This document shows, piece after piece, positions 45,761 to 57,142 of a DNA stretch of 64,000 bases (positions are counted from its first letter, which is position 1; the number at the start of each line of letters is the position of its first letter). A model generated the notes under the pieces. The model saw only the letters and a program-made list of their open reading frames with translations. It was not told where the DNA came from and made no database searches. The DNA is from Vulcanococcus sp. Clear-D1 (lineage in GTDB: Bacteria; Cyanobacteriota; Cyanobacteriia; PCC-6307; Cyanobiaceae). The DNA is taken from positions 186,001-250,000 of the forward strand of contig NZ_JACVZV010000018.1 in the NCBI RefSeq assembly GCF_014654725.1. The letters are read 5' to 3'. The position numbers and the translations under genes were made by a program.

Positions 45761-46951
45761 TCAGCCGCCCGGCAACACCGAGATCGCGGCCGCCGCCTGA
45801 TCGGCGCGCTGACGGGCTTCCTCGAGATTGGCGCCGCTGGCCAGGGCAACGCCCATGCGCCGGTGCGGTCGGGCATCGGGCTTGCCGAACAACAGCACCT
45901 GCACATCCACCTCCGCCAGGGCCTGCTCGAGGCCGCTGAAGCGCGCGGCGTCGCTGGCCTGCTCCGCCAGGATCACGCGGCTAGCGGCCGGGCCGGTGGA
46001 GCGGATCTCGGGGATCGGTAGGCCCAGCACCGCGCGCAGATGCAGTTCGAATTCGCTCAGGTTCTGGCCCGCCAGGGTCACCAGGCCAGTGTCGTGTGGG
46101 CGAGGGGAGAGCTCGGAGAACACCACTTCACTGCTGCCGTCTGCCCCCCGGCACACGAAGAACTCCACCCCGAAGATGCCGGCCCCACCAAGGTTGTCGG
46201 TGACCTGGCGCGCCATGGTTTGGGCGGCGGCCAGTTGATCCCAGTCGAGGTGGGCTGGCTGCCAGCTGCATTGGTAATCGCCCCGCTCCTGGATGTGGCC
46301 GATCGGCGGGCAGAACAGGGTGGGCCCGTTCCACTGCTTCACGGTGAGCAGGGTGATCTCCTGCTCAAAGCGCAGAAACTCCTCCACGATCACCCGCGCG
46401 CCGCTGCCGCGGGCGCCGGCCATCGCCGCCTCCCAGGCCGCGGCGATCCCTTCGGGCCCATCCACCACGCTCTGGCCCTTGCCGGAGGAGCTCATCACTG
46501 GCTTTACCACCACGGGCCAGCCCAGGGGTGCGGCGGCGGCAGCCAGCTCCTCAGCGCTTTCGGCGTAGGCGAAGCGAGCCGTGCGCAGCCCCAGCTCGCT
46601 GGCGGCCAGATCACGGATCCGATCGCGATTCATCGTGACCGCCGTGGCCCGGGCGGTGGGAATCACGGTGATGCCACCGGCCTCGAGCTCCGCCAGGGCA
46701 TCCACCGCCAGCGCCTCGATCTCCGGAATCACCACATCAGCTTGATGGCGCCGCACCACGGCCTTGAGGGCTTCGGGGTCGGTCATCGCCACCACTTCGG
46801 CCTGATCGGCCACCTGCATCGCTGGTGCGCCGGGGTAGCGGTCCACGGCAATCACCCGGCAGCCGAGGCGTTGGGCGGCGATCGCCACCTCCTTGCCCAG
46901 CTCTCCGCTGCCCAGCAGCATCAGCGTGCGCGGAAAGGTGGGGCTGGCCAT
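45761..46951 (-). CDS. purT: Formate-dependent GAR transformylase (PurT)
   Basis: 396 residues. An ATP-grasp enzyme opening MLLGSGELGKEVAIAAQRLG, with KPVMSSSGKGQSVV in the ATP-binding domain and EVVFSELSPRPHDTGLVTLAGQ, given in parts, at the metal site. It uses formate and ATP to formylate GAR in purine synthesis, in contrast to the folate-dependent PurN. Formate could come from the PurU encoded at 57.8 kb. Confidence 0.95.
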   Translation of the reverse strand: MASPTFPRTLMLLGSGELGKEVAIAAQRLGCRVIAVDRYPGAPAMQVADQAEVVAMTDPEALKAVVRRHQADVVIPEIEALAVDALAELEAGGITVIPTARATAVTMNRDRIRDLAASELGLRTARFAYAESAEELAAAAAPLGWPVVVKPVMSSSGKGQSVVDGPEGIAAAWEAAMAGARGSGARVIVEEFLRFEQEITLLTVKQWNGPTLFCPPIGHIQERGDYQCSWQPAHLDWDQLAAAQTMARQVTDNLGGAGIFGVEFFVCRGADGSSEVVFSELSPRPHDTGLVTLAGQNLSEFELHLRAVLGLPIPEIRSTGPAASRVILAEQASDAARFSGLEQALAEVDVQVLLFGKPDARPHRRMGVALASGANLEEARQRADQAAAAISVLPGG

Positions 46952-47001
46952 GGCCGCGGCTGAGGCGAGAGACTGCCCCGATCCTGCCCCGGCGCCCCCC
47001 T

Positions 47002-47187
47002 GTGCTGCAGTTCTTCCCGTTGGCCTGGCTGTTGTTGGGCTATGCCACCGCCGGCGATGCGGCTGATGGCCTGCTCAATGGTCTGAGCATCGAGAGCCTG
47101 CAGCGCTGGACCCTGGTGTATCTGGGGATCTCCGCTCTGGCCTTCATCGTGGTCTGGCTGGTGGGTTACCTGCGCCGGCCTGGTTGA
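47002..47187 (+). CDS. Small two-helix membrane protein
   Basis: 61 residues with a GTG start at 47002. Residues 2-17 (FFPLAWLLLGYATAG) and 37-56 (TLVYLGISALAFIVVWLVGY) are hydrophobic helices joined by a polar loop. It ends in basic RRPG. Lies between purT (divergent) and the convergent small gene. No family is recognised; size resembles small thylakoid or photosystem proteins but this is only a guess. Confidence 0.5.
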   Translation: MLQFFPLAWLLLGYATAGDAADGLLNGLSIESLQRWTLVYLGISALAFIVVWLVGYLRRPG

Positions 47188-47210
47188 GCCGCCGCCTCAG
47201 GCCAGATCGA

Positions 47211-47453
47211 TCAAGCCGGATCAATCAGATCCAGCTGCCGCACCGGCGACTGCTCATCGATGAAGCCATAGGCGGCAAATACCGAGGCATCGCTGTGGGT
47301 GATGTGCTGCCCATCGCTGTGGCGCTCCAGCACAAAGCCCTCGTTGGCCATCCGGCGCATCAGGGCGGCCGCTTCTTCAAACCGTGCCGCCATCGCCTCA
47401 AGGCTTGCGCAATCGGCGGTGAGGCCCGCTTCCTTCCAGGTGAAGTACGCCAT
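47211..47453 (-). CDS. Small soluble protein coupled to mraY
   Basis: 80 residues from the ATG at 47453, which overlaps the mraY stop (TGATG). It is mostly helical (SLEAMAARFEEAAALMRRMA) with a short beta part (GFVLERHSDGQHITHSD) and FAAYGFIDE near the end. No named family is recognised. The overlap suggests translational coupling to mraY, though a cell-wall role is only inferred. Confidence 0.6.
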   Translation of the reverse strand: MAYFTWKEAGLTADCASLEAMAARFEEAAALMRRMANEGFVLERHSDGQHITHSDASVFAAYGFIDEQSPVRQLDLIDPA

Positions 47454-48517
47454 CAGGGGAGCAGCACCAGTCCCAGCATTACAAGGATCAGGCTGATCAG
47501 CCAGAAGCCCACCACCACCTGCTGCTCGCTGGCACCGCCCAGCTCGAAGTGGTGATGCAGCGGCGCCATGCGGAACACGCGTTTGCCCTGGCCGGTGGCG
47601 GGGTTCTTGGTGGCTTTGAACACCCACACCTGCACGATCACCGACAGCGATTCCGCCAGGAACACCCCGCCCATCAGCAGCAAAGGCCAGAGGCTGTTGC
47701 TCAGCAGCGCCACCGCCGCCAGGGCCGAACCCATGGCCAGCGATCCGGTGTCGCCCATGAACACCCGTGCCGGGTGGCGGTTGAACAGCAGAAAACCCAG
47801 CCAGCAGCCGGCCATCGCGGCGCAGAAGCCCGCCATTGCCGGATCGCCCTCGTGGCCCCGCAGCATCAGCTGGATGCCCAGGCCGCTGAACACGATCGCG
47901 CCGCATCCCCCCGCCAGACCATCGAGGCCATCGGTGAGGTTGGTGGCGTTGCTCTCGGCCAGGAATACAAACAGGCCCAGGGGCAGGATCAGGAGTCCCA
48001 GGGGCAGCACCCAGCCCAGCGGTAGGGCAATGAACGGAGCGAGCTGTTGATCCCAATGGGCCCAGGCCAGAAAGGCGATCGCGCTCAGCCCCTGCAGCAG
48101 CAACTTGGCGCGGGGGCTCAGGCCGGTGTTGTGGCGCTTGGTGAGGCTGCGCCAGTCGTCCACCGCTCCGATGGCCATGGTGGCCAGCGTGATCGCGGCC
48201 ACCGCCAGCAGGCGGTGATCGGCCGGTGCCACCAGGCCGCCAGCAATCACGCCCACCGGCACCACCAACAGGCCGCCCATGGTGGGGGTGCCCGCCTTGC
48301 TCTGGTGGGCCTGGGGTCCTTCTTCGCGGATCACCTGGCCCAGCTTCAGCCGCCGCAGCTGCGGCACCCCCCAGGCGCAGATCACGGCGCTCACCACCGC
48401 GCTGATCAGCAGCGGTGGCGCCAGCTGTGGTGCCTGGCTGAACCAGTCGCACAGGGCGCTGAGCCCTAACAGCAACAAACCCAGCAACAGCGCCAGAGAG
48501 CGGCTGTTGCTGGGCAT
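47453..48517 (-). CDS. mraY: Phospho-N-acetylmuramoyl-pentapeptide transferase
   Basis: About 354 residues from an ATG near 48517. It is a polytopic membrane enzyme of about ten helices. MraY signatures are present: [10 protein letters not shown] near the N-terminus, [15 protein letters not shown], and [10 protein letters not shown] with the conserved Asp residues, plus HHHFELGG near the C-terminus. It forms lipid I. It is not in a dcw cluster here, as is usual in cyanobacteria. Confidence 0.95.
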   Translation of the reverse strand: MPSNSRSLALLLGLLLLGLSALCDWFSQAPQLAPPLLISAVVSAVICAWGVPQLRRLKLGQVIREEGPQAHQSKAGTPTMGGLLVVPVGVIAGGLVAPADHRLLAVAAITLATMAIGAVDDWRSLTKRHNTGLSPRAKLLLQGLSAIAFLAWAHWDQQLAPFIALPLGWVLPLGLLILPLGLFVFLAESNATNLTDGLDGLAGGCGAIVFSGLGIQLMLRGHEGDPAMAGFCAAMAGCWLGFLLFNRHPARVFMGDTGSLAMGSALAAVALLSNSLWPLLLMGGVFLAESLSVIVQVWVFKATKNPATGQGKRVFRMAPLHHHFELGGASEQQVVVGFWLISLILVMLGLVLLP

Positions 48518-48560
48518 GGAGGCGATCAGCCTGGTGGGGGAGATCAAGGGGCTGAGGACG

Positions 48561-48836
48561 TCAGTCCTCCCAATCTTCCTCGCTCTGCTCGTCGGCGGCG
48601 TTGTAATCCTCTTTCTCGCCCATCAGTGCGGAGAGCTCTTCCTCTTCCACAGTGCTCACATCGGTGCTGGCGGTTTCCTCATCCGCCACCAGGCGGCCGC
48701 TGCTTTCCAGCCAGCTCAGCAGATCGGGCTCTTCCCGCAGAGGCAGCACCGGAGCTGGCTCATTGCGGCCATAGCGGGTGAGCGACGGGTTGATCCCATC
48801 CAGCTGGCTGAGGCTTGTGCTGAGATTGCTGCTCAT
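48561..48836 (-). CDS. DUF3134-type small acidic protein
   Basis: 91 residues. It starts with a polar region ([20 protein letters not shown]) and ends strongly acidic ([19 protein letters not shown] then EEDWED). The [29 protein letters not shown] block, given here as its parts, is what I associate with the cyanobacterial DUF3134 family. Function is unknown. It is 43 bp upstream of mraY on the same strand. Confidence 0.65.
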   Translation of the reverse strand: MSSNLSTSLSQLDGINPSLTRYGRNEPAPVLPLREEPDLLSWLESSGRLVADEETASTDVSTVEEEELSALMGEKEDYNAADEQSEEDWED

Positions 48837-48930
48837 TGCTGACGGCTAGGGCTGCTATGGCGCGGACGGCTGGCGGCTGGGCTTGCACCCCAGCGTGGGC
48901 CAATCCGCCATCCTATCGGAGTCCCTCTCC

Positions 48931-49212
48931 GTGGCTGCCCTGGCTCACCCCGCCTTGCCCGTCTGGCGCTCCCTATTGGGGCCCTGGCTGTTGGCGCTCG
49001 GCCTGAGCGCTCTGCTGGTGGCGGCCGGCTGGCGCTGGCCAACGCCTCTGTTGCAGCAGGCCTGGGCCCAGGCTGATCCCGGGCGGCCGGCCCTGTTGGC
49101 GCTGCTGCTGGTGCTGCTGCCGCCGGCCCTGATGGCGGCCCTGCTGCTCGCTCGGATGCGGCGCCACCACGACAGGGGAGAATCGATCGATTGCGCGCAC
49201 GGAGAGCATTGA
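48931..49212 (+). CDS. Small two-helix membrane protein coupled to argG
   Basis: 93 residues with a GTG start at 48931, preceded by GGAG at 48918-48921. Two hydrophobic helices ([19 protein letters not shown] and [20 protein letters not shown]) are joined by a polar loop. The tail is charged. The stop overlaps the argG ATG (TGATG). No family is recognised. A start at 48883 (TTG) is possible. Confidence 0.5.
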   Translation: MAALAHPALPVWRSLLGPWLLALGLSALLVAAGWRWPTPLLQQAWAQADPGRPALLALLLVLLPPALMAALLLARMRRHHDRGESIDCAHGEH

Positions 49213-50411
49213 TGGGCAGGGCCAAGAAGGCGGTGCTGGCCTATTCCGGCGGTGTGGACACCAGCGTCTGCATCCCTTACCTGAAGAACGAATGGGGCGT
49301 GGAGGAGGTGATCACCTTCGCCGCCGACCTGGGCCAGGGTGATGAGCTCGAGCCGATCCGCCAGAAAGCGCTCGATTCCGGGGCCAGCCAATCGATCGTG
49401 GGCGACCTCATCGAACCCTTCATCCGCGAGTTCGCCTTCCCGGCGATCCGCGCTAACGCCCTCTATGAAGGCCGCTATCCCCTCTCCACCGCCCTGGCCC
49501 GGCCGCTGATCGCCCGCCGCCTGGTGGAGATCGCCCGCGAGGTGGGCGCCGATGCCGTGGCCCACGGCTGCACTGGCAAGGGCAACGACCAGGTGCGCTT
49601 CGATGTGGCCATCGGGGCCCTCGCCCCCGATTTGAAGGTGCTTACCCCCGCGCGCGAATGGGGCATGAGCCGCGAGGAAACCATCGCCTACGGCGAGCGT
49701 TGCGGTATCCCCTCGCCTGTGAGCAAGAAGTCGCCCTATTCAATCGATCTCAACCTGCTGGGCCGCTCGATTGAGGCCGGCCCGCTCGAGGATCCCAATG
49801 TGGAGCCGCCCGAGGAGATCTACGCCCTTACCGTGAGTGTGGATGCCGCTCCCGATCAGCCCCAGGTGGTGGAGATCGGATTTGAGCAGGGCAATCCCGT
49901 GAGCATCGATGGCGTGCGCCTTGATCCGGTGAGCCTGATTCGCCGCGCCAATGAACTGGCCGGCAGCCACGGTTTCGGCCGCCTCGACATGATAGAGAAC
50001 CGGGTGGTGGGCATCAAAAGTCGCGAGATCTACGAAACCCCAGGTCTGCTGTTGCTGATCAAGGCCCACCAGGAACTGGAGAGCCTCACCCTCGCGGCCG
50101 ATGTGCTGCGCAGCAAGCGCCAGCTGGAGCAGCAGTGGGCGGATCAGGTGTATCAGGGCCTCTGGTATGGCCCGCTCAAGGATGCCCTCGACGGCTTCAT
50201 TGAGCGCACCCAGCGCACCGTGAACGGCACCGTGAAGGTGAAGCTGCACAAGGGCAACGCCACCGTGGTGGGCCGCAGCAGCGCTAATAGCCTTTACGTG
50301 CCCGACATGGCCACCTACGACGCCGGCGATCAGTTCGATCACCGCGCCGCTGAGGGCTTCATCTATGTGTGGGGTTTGCCCACTCGCCTCTGGGCTGCCA
50401 GCCAGCGCTGA
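49212..50411 (+). CDS. argG: Argininosuccinate synthase
   Basis: 399 residues from the ATG at 49212. The PP-loop YSGGVDTSV is at residues 11-19. Further signatures are [14 protein letters not shown] and [15 protein letters not shown]. It condenses citrulline and aspartate with ATP to argininosuccinate in arginine synthesis. Length is normal. Confidence 0.97.
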   Translation: MGRAKKAVLAYSGGVDTSVCIPYLKNEWGVEEVITFAADLGQGDELEPIRQKALDSGASQSIVGDLIEPFIREFAFPAIRANALYEGRYPLSTALARPLIARRLVEIAREVGADAVAHGCTGKGNDQVRFDVAIGALAPDLKVLTPAREWGMSREETIAYGERCGIPSPVSKKSPYSIDLNLLGRSIEAGPLEDPNVEPPEEIYALTVSVDAAPDQPQVVEIGFEQGNPVSIDGVRLDPVSLIRRANELAGSHGFGRLDMIENRVVGIKSREIYETPGLLLLIKAHQELESLTLAADVLRSKRQLEQQWADQVYQGLWYGPLKDALDGFIERTQRTVNGTVKVKLHKGNATVVGRSSANSLYVPDMATYDAGDQFDHRAAEGFIYVWGLPTRLWAASQR

Positions 50412-50416
50412 TCTGA

Positions 50417-50860
50417 TCAAGCGGCGCGTGGGCCTCGGCGATCTGCCCGGCCCAGGCGCCGCATCGCCGGGCGGCTGGGGAGCTGCGGCAGGGCTGGGGC
50501 GCCGCTCGCCTCAGCCGTGGCGGGGTTGAAGCGCAAGCGCACCTCGCCGGGCACGGGCGCCAGCATCTGAATCTGCTGCCGCAGATCGGCGTTGTCGTCG
50601 AGCAGGCGTTCCTGCCGTTCGAGCACCGGTTGAAGGCGCTGCTCGAACTTCCGCTCAAAGATGTCTGGAAGCTCCTCCAGCAGGGCTTCCAATTCGGCAA
50701 TCTGAAGTCGCGCTTCGGCCAGCTTGCGTTCAGCACTGGCCAGAGCCAGCTGCAGCTGGTGTTCGCTCAACTGGAAGCCAGAATCCTGAGCCTGTTCGGC
50801 TTCAGGTTGCACGTGCGGCTGATCGGTGCTGGCGTCGTCCACCGTTGTCAGCCCAGCCAT
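50417..50860 (-). CDS. Coiled-coil protein of unknown function
   Basis: 147 residues. Residues about 30-95 form a long heptad-like helix (QLALASAERKLAEARLQIAELEALL then QRLQPVLERQERLLDDNADLRQQIQ, both given in part). The N-terminus is acidic and polar, and the C-terminus is Arg/Pro-rich. No family is recognised. It converges on argG with 5 bp between stops and lies 57 bp downstream of rpsF. Confidence 0.5.
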   Translation of the reverse strand: MAGLTTVDDASTDQPHVQPEAEQAQDSGFQLSEHQLQLALASAERKLAEARLQIAELEALLEELPDIFERKFEQRLQPVLERQERLLDDNADLRQQIQMLAPVPGEVRLRFNPATAEASGAPALPQLPSRPAMRRLGRADRRGPRAA

Positions 50861-50917
50861 AAAAAACCGACCAAACCTTAACCAAGGCCTGGTCGGGATT
50901 CAAGCTAAGGGAAGCGA

Positions 50918-51286
50918 TCAGGCTTCGGTGGTCTGCAGGGCAGCGGCATCGCTGGTGGCCTGGGCCACGGGGCCGCTGCGGGGAGCCGGCAGGGGGCCGT
51001 CTTGCTTGACGGTCAGATAACGAATCACGTCTTCGGAGATGCGCATGGCCTTCTCCAGGGTGGCCACCTGCTGGCCGTCGCCGTTGTGGGCGAGCTGCAC
51101 GTAGATGCCTTCCTTGTGCTTGGCGATGGGGTAGGCCAGACGGCGCTTGCCGCGCATCTGGCAATCCAGCACCTCAGCACCGGCTTCCGTCACCAGATCG
51201 CGGTACTTGGTGACGTGGGTCTCCACCTCTTCCTCCGGGATGTCCGGACGAAGGATGTACATCGTTTCGTAATAGGGCTGCGACAT
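50918..51286 (-). CDS. rpsF: 30S ribosomal protein S6
   Basis: 122 residues. It starts [20 protein letters not shown], contains [19 protein letters not shown] and [16 protein letters not shown], the typical S6 blocks. The C-terminal extension ([18 protein letters not shown]) is Ala-rich. Binds 16S rRNA with S18 in the platform. Confidence 0.96.
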   Translation of the reverse strand: MSQPYYETMYILRPDIPEEEVETHVTKYRDLVTEAGAEVLDCQMRGKRRLAYPIAKHKEGIYVQLAHNGDGQQVATLEKAMRISEDVIRYLTVKQDGPLPAPRSGPVAQATSDAAALQTTEA

Positions 51287-51375
51287 GGCTTGCGCGATCC
51301 GACGTGGACGCCGAAGGGAACGGTGGCTGGTGGGCCGGAGCTAGGCCCCTGCTCTCCAGCGGCGGATCGTCCACC

Positions 51376-51837
51376 CTACAGCTGCATGCGCACCGCTTCG
51401 GAGAGGCTCGGCACGTCGGCCTCTTTGCCGCGCACGCACTGCACCACGGCAAACACCAGCAGCACCAGCATCCCCAGAAAAACCGTGTTGGCCAGCGTGC
51501 GGCCAGCGAAGCCGAGGCTGCCGAGGCGCAGCAGCTGGAAGGCCAGTGAGAGCACCACCAGCACGATGTCGAGCAGGATCGCCTGCAGCACGTTGAAGCG
51601 CAGGAAGTAGGGGATGCGCGGGTTGCGCACCACCGCCAGGAAGAGCACCAGGAAGAGCAGGAAGCCGCCGAAGGGCACGTTGCGCTCCAGGAGCACCACG
51701 GGAATCGCCGGCAGCATCAGCCACTGCAGGGCTGGAAACAGGTTGTCGAGTGATTCACCGAAGGGCAGGGCGTCGCTCCAGGGCAGCAGGTAGGCCAGCA
51801 CTGCCAGGAATCGCTGCCACCAGGGGATGTCGCCCAT
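51376..51837 (-). CDS. Tic20-family membrane protein
   Basis: 153 residues from the ATG at 51837 (a GTG at 51846 is also possible). Four membrane helices are visible, with the conserved PWWQRFLAVLAYLLPWSDAL opening and the RNPRIPYFLRFNVLQAILLDI block, given in part. This matches the cyanobacterial homologues of the plastid import channel protein Tic20 (Ycf60). Its cyanobacterial function is not settled. Located between rpsF and aroE, all on the minus strand. Confidence 0.85.
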   Translation of the reverse strand: MGDIPWWQRFLAVLAYLLPWSDALPFGESLDNLFPALQWLMLPAIPVVLLERNVPFGGFLLFLVLFLAVVRNPRIPYFLRFNVLQAILLDIVLVVLSLAFQLLRLGSLGFAGRTLANTVFLGMLVLLVFAVVQCVRGKEADVPSLSEAVRMQL

Positions 51838-51861
51838 CGCGCTCACGCCATTGCGCAGAGG

Positions 51862-52791
51862 TTATGGCAGCTGCTCGAGCAGTGCCTGGCGCATGACCGC
51901 CACCGGTACATCGCTGCGGCCGCTCCAGAGCCGCAGGGCAGCGGCACCTTGCTCCACCAGCATCTCCAGGCCATCGAGGCTGTGGCAGCCCCGGGCGGCA
52001 GCGCGTTGCAGCAGTTGGGTGGGCCGCGGGGTGTAGATGATGTCGTAGACGCAGCAGCTGGGCTGCAGGGCAGACAGCTCTGGCTTGCTCAGCGGGCAGG
52101 CCTCGGCGGCGGCGGGATTGCTGGCCGAGGCCATGCCCACCGGGGTGGTGTTCACCACCAGATCTGCTGCCGCCAGCACGTCTGCCAGAGCAGGGCTGTC
52201 GCTGGCCCAGGGCAACGCCTGGAGCTGCGGTGCCCAGGCCCGGCAGTCCGCAAGGAAAGCCTCCAGAGCCTCAGGTCGCCGCCCTGCCAGATGGATCTCG
52301 GCGAAGCCCAGCTCCACCAGCCCCGCAACCACGGCCCGGGCGCTGCCGCCGCAGCCCAGCACCACCGCGCGCTTGCCGCTCCAGCTGGTCCCGCCGCGCC
52401 GCAGCGGCGCGCAGAAACCCTCTACATCGGTGTTGGTGCCATGCCAGCCGCCGCCGGCCATGGGCACCAACACGTTCACCGCCCCGAGCCGCTGCGCGAG
52501 GGGACTGAGCTCACGGGTGAGGGCCGCCACGCTGTGCTTATGGGGGATGGTCACGTTGAGGCCGCGGCAGTCCATGGCCTCCAGCCCCCGCACCACTGTG
52601 GCCAGCTCCGTGGAAGGAGCTGGCAGCGCCAGGAACACCCAGTCCAGTCCCATCGCCTGCAGCGCCGCGTTCTGCATCACCGGTGAAAGCGAGTGGTGCA
52701 CCGGGTTGCCGAGCACCCCCACAAGCGCCGTGGTACCGCGAATGCTGGGGAGGCCGCTCACGCTGGGTCGGGTGCTGTTCGGCAACCACAC
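51862..52791 (-). CDS. aroE: Shikimate dehydrogenase
   Basis: 309 residues from a GTG at 52791; a GTG at 52761 (V11) is an equally good start. Substrate-binding [17 protein letters not shown], catalytic [10 protein letters not shown], the NADP-binding [13 protein letters not shown] and NTTPVGM. It reduces 3-dehydroshikimate to shikimate. It is divergent from dnaK with about 53 bp between starts. Confidence 0.94.
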   Translation of the reverse strand: MWLPNSTRPSVSGLPSIRGTTALVGVLGNPVHHSLSPVMQNAALQAMGLDWVFLALPAPSTELATVVRGLEAMDCRGLNVTIPHKHSVAALTRELSPLAQRLGAVNVLVPMAGGGWHGTNTDVEGFCAPLRRGGTSWSGKRAVVLGCGGSARAVVAGLVELGFAEIHLAGRRPEALEAFLADCRAWAPQLQALPWASDSPALADVLAAADLVVNTTPVGMASASNPAAAEACPLSKPELSALQPSCCVYDIIYTPRPTQLLQRAAARGCHSLDGLEMLVEQGAAALRLWSGRSDVPVAVMRQALLEQLP

Positions 52792-52844
52792 CTAGCCCTG
52801 ACTGGGGCCTGCTGTTGAGGATGCCTCCAGTTCAGAGGACAGTC

Positions 52845-54746
<1,902 letters not shown>

Positions 54747-54775
54747 CGCCTAACGGGCGCTGTGCTCTAACCGAG

Positions 54776-54803
54776 AACCCCGGCTGCGGCCGGGGTTTTT
54801 TAT
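54776..54803 (+). terminator. Rho-independent terminator after dnaK
   Basis: AACCCCGGC (54776-54784) pairs with GCCGGGGTT (54789-54797) around a 4-base loop and runs into TTTTTT. It is 30 bp after the dnaK stop, a textbook terminator. Confidence 0.92.
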
Positions 54804-54818
54804 TGGCCGCGCGCCAGC

Positions 54819-54848
54819 CAAAAAAAGAGACGGGTGTGAGCCCGTCTC
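54819..54848 (-). terminator. Rho-independent terminator after the PstS gene (minus strand)
   Basis: GAGACGGG (54827-54834) pairs with CCCGTCTC (54841-54848) around a 6-base loop. On the minus strand the stem is followed by six T residues (complement of 54821-54826). It stands about 115 bp after the stop of the minus-strand pstS gene and faces the dnaK terminator. Confidence 0.85.
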
Positions 54849-54961
54849 TGAGGTTCTCCCTTGCCCGACCCGATGGAGGTCGTGAGCGGACGATGCCGCG
54901 GACTCAGGGGCGCTGATGTCTTCGTTGGTACCAGTTGAACAAGCGTTCGGTTGCGCTGGCC

Positions 54962-55960
54962 TCAGTTGCCGATTTTGGCGACAGCCGCCTTTGCCTTCTC
55001 GATCACCGGGGCGGGCATGGTCACGTAGCCGAGCTGGGGCGCCTGGGCCTGGGCCTGCTCAGACAGCATGAAGTTGAAGGCCTTGCGCAGCAGATCGGCC
55101 TTGGTGCCATTGCCGTTCTGATAGGCCAGGATCCAGGTGAAGGTCACGATCGGGTAGCCCTTGATCGGGTTGGGGTTGCCGCCGATCAGGTCGGGACCCA
55201 GATCGATCGAACCGAGCGCTTCGCTTTCGCTCTCGCTGCTGGGCTTCACCACTTGCCCTGAAGCATTGGTGAGAGCAGCGGCCTGCAGCTTGCCTTTCAC
55301 GTAGGCCGATTCCACGTAGCCCAGGCCGCCCTCCACCTGGTTGAGCTGGGCTGCGACCCCTTCATTGCCTTTGGCGCCTACACCGGTAGGCCAAGCCACG
55401 GTCTTGGAGGTGCCGGGGCCGTTCTTCCAGGCGTCGGAGATGGCGGCCAGGTGCTTGGTGAAGTTGTAGGTGGTGCCGGAGCCGTCGGAGCGGTGCACCA
55501 CGGTGATCTTTTGATCGGCGCAACCCAGCTGGCTGTAGTTGGTGATCTTGCCGAGGAAGATGTCAGCCAGCTGCTGCTGGCTCAGCTTGAGGTCGCAGCC
55601 GGCGTTGTTGTAGGCCACGGCGATCGCGCCGGCCGTCATCGGGATCTGGAGCACACCGCGGCTCACCTTGGCGATCTCGTCCGCCTTCATCGGTGCATCG
55701 GAGGCCGCGAAATCCACCGTGCCGGCGGTGAACTGACGCACGCCGGCGCCCGAGCCCACCGATTGATAGTTCACGCGCACCCCTTGGCCGGCCAGCTCCT
55801 GGAACCAGCGCTGGTAGATGGCTGCCGGGAAGGAGGCGCCTGCCCCGGCCAGATTGCCGGCGGGGCCGCTGCCGCCACCCACGGAACAGGAGGCCAGGCT
55901 CAGGCCAGCCGCCACTCCGGCCAGGCCGATGAGCACACGTGCGGTGGTGGTGCGTCGCAT
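54962..55960 (-). CDS. pstS: Phosphate ABC transporter substrate-binding lipoprotein (PstS-like)
   Basis: 332 residues. A lipoprotein signal ends in the lipobox SLASC. The mature protein shows the PstS phosphate-binding motifs: GAGASFPAAIYQRW, YQSVGSGAGVRQF, VDFAASDAPM, VVHRSDGSGTTYNF and TFTWILAYQNG. It binds phosphate outside the membrane for PstCAB. The permease genes are not adjacent here. The upstream region shows no convincing Pho box. Confidence 0.92.
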   Translation of the reverse strand: MRRTTTARVLIGLAGVAAGLSLASCSVGGGSGPAGNLAGAGASFPAAIYQRWFQELAGQGVRVNYQSVGSGAGVRQFTAGTVDFAASDAPMKADEIAKVSRGVLQIPMTAGAIAVAYNNAGCDLKLSQQQLADIFLGKITNYSQLGCADQKITVVHRSDGSGTTYNFTKHLAAISDAWKNGPGTSKTVAWPTGVGAKGNEGVAAQLNQVEGGLGYVESAYVKGKLQAAALTNASGQVVKPSSESESEALGSIDLGPDLIGGNPNPIKGYPIVTFTWILAYQNGNGTKADLLRKAFNFMLSEQAQAQAPQLGYVTMPAPVIEKAKAAVAKIGN

Positions 55961-56018
55961 AGTCAGAGAAGGTGGCTAAGCCGTTCCAGCTCAGTTTGAC
56001 CCAGCGGTTGCAGGCCGT

Positions 56019-57083
56019 TCAGGCACTCGGCTGCTCCAGCTGCTGTAGCACCCAGGCGGCCGTGGCAGGGGCCAGCAACACGCCATTGCGGTAGTGGCCG
56101 CTGGCGAGCAACAGGCCCGGTTCGAGCTGCTCCAGCAGTGGGGCCGGCCGGTCGTCGGGCCGGGCGCGCAGGCCCTGCCAGTGGCGCAACGGCTCGGCTT
56201 CGCGCAGCCAGTCGGGCCCATGGCCCCCGAGATGGCGCAGCTCGGCCAGGGCTTCGGGGCTGCCATCGCTCAGCCCCGGCTCCACCGTGGCGCCCAGCCA
56301 GAGCCGCCCTCCGGGGCGGGGCACCAGGTTGATGCCATCCCAGCTCACGCTTCCCGGCCAGCGCTCGGCATCACAGCCTGCCGGCAACTGCAGCTCCAGG
56401 GCCTGGCCCAGCACGGGGCTTTGGGGCCGGCTGTGGCCGAGCGGCTGCAGCAGCTGTGGACTGCCCAGCCCGGCAGCCACCACCAGCCAATCGCTGCAGT
56501 AGAGGCCGGCATCGGTGTGGATGCGCCAGCGCTCCTCGCAGCCACTGCTTGCCCGTTCCAACTGTTCAACGCAGGCTGCCTCGGTGAGCAGCCCGTGCCG
56601 GCGCCCGTCTTGAAGCAGGGCCTGCATGGCTGGGAGAGGATCGATCTGCCCGTCTTCCGGTGAAAGCAGCGCTCCGCTGGCTGCAGCCGGAAGGGCGGGT
56701 GTGAGCTCCTGCAGTTCAGCCCGGTTGAGCAGCCGCAGGGGCAACCCCTGTTTCTGGCGCTCTTCGCCTAGCCGGGCCTGGGCGAGCCACTCCTGCTCGT
56801 TGCTGGCTAGCTGCAGCAGGCCAGGGCGCCAGGGGATGGGATGGCCCCTGTGCTCCAGGAGCTGCCGCCATTGCTGCCAGAGCGCCAGGGATTGCTGCCG
56901 CAGCCGCCAACCCCGGCCGCTGCTGCGCCGGAAGATCTGCGCCATCAGCAGACCCAGGGCAGCGCTGCTGCCGGCCTGGCTCGATTGGCCCTGGGCGAGG
57001 GCTGGATCGATCAGCTGCACCTGATGGCCGTGCTGGCAGAGCAGCCAGGCCACAGAAAGGCCCACCACGCCGGCGCCGATCAC
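56019..57083 (-). CDS. FAD-dependent amine oxidase, ThiO/glycine-oxidase-like
   Basis: 354 residues from a GTG at 57083. The dinucleotide-binding IGAGVVGLSVAWLL is at the very N-terminus, so the true start may lie slightly upstream at a non-ATG codon. The DAO-family C-terminal block GLRARPDDRPAPLLE and GHYRNGVLLAPATA is clear. Cyanobacterial ThiO proteins oxidise glycine to dehydroglycine for thiazole synthesis, which would feed ThiG (thiG at 20.8 kb). Other amine substrates are possible. It is downstream of psbQ on the same strand. Confidence 0.75.
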   Translation of the reverse strand: MIGAGVVGLSVAWLLCQHGHQVQLIDPALAQGQSSQAGSSAALGLLMAQIFRRSSGRGWRLRQQSLALWQQWRQLLEHRGHPIPWRPGLLQLASNEQEWLAQARLGEERQKQGLPLRLLNRAELQELTPALPAAASGALLSPEDGQIDPLPAMQALLQDGRRHGLLTEAACVEQLERASSGCEERWRIHTDAGLYCSDWLVVAAGLGSPQLLQPLGHSRPQSPVLGQALELQLPAGCDAERWPGSVSWDGINLVPRPGGRLWLGATVEPGLSDGSPEALAELRHLGGHGPDWLREAEPLRHWQGLRARPDDRPAPLLEQLEPGLLLASGHYRNGVLLAPATAAWVLQQLEQPSA

Positions 57084-57142
57084 GGTGATCGACGTGGGCC
57101 GGCGGGTGGGCTCTGGTGCCGTGATCGGGATGGGAGAAGCGA

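Noticed and set aside
52792-52844. CIRCE or other heat-shock operator before dnaK
   Set aside because: The short gap has no TTAGCACTC/GAGTGCTAA-type inverted repeat.
55961-56018. Possible Pho box before the PstS gene (CTTAGCCACCTT-like tract)
   Set aside because: Only one weak half-site is recognisable and it lies too close to the start codon for a convincing PhoB operator.
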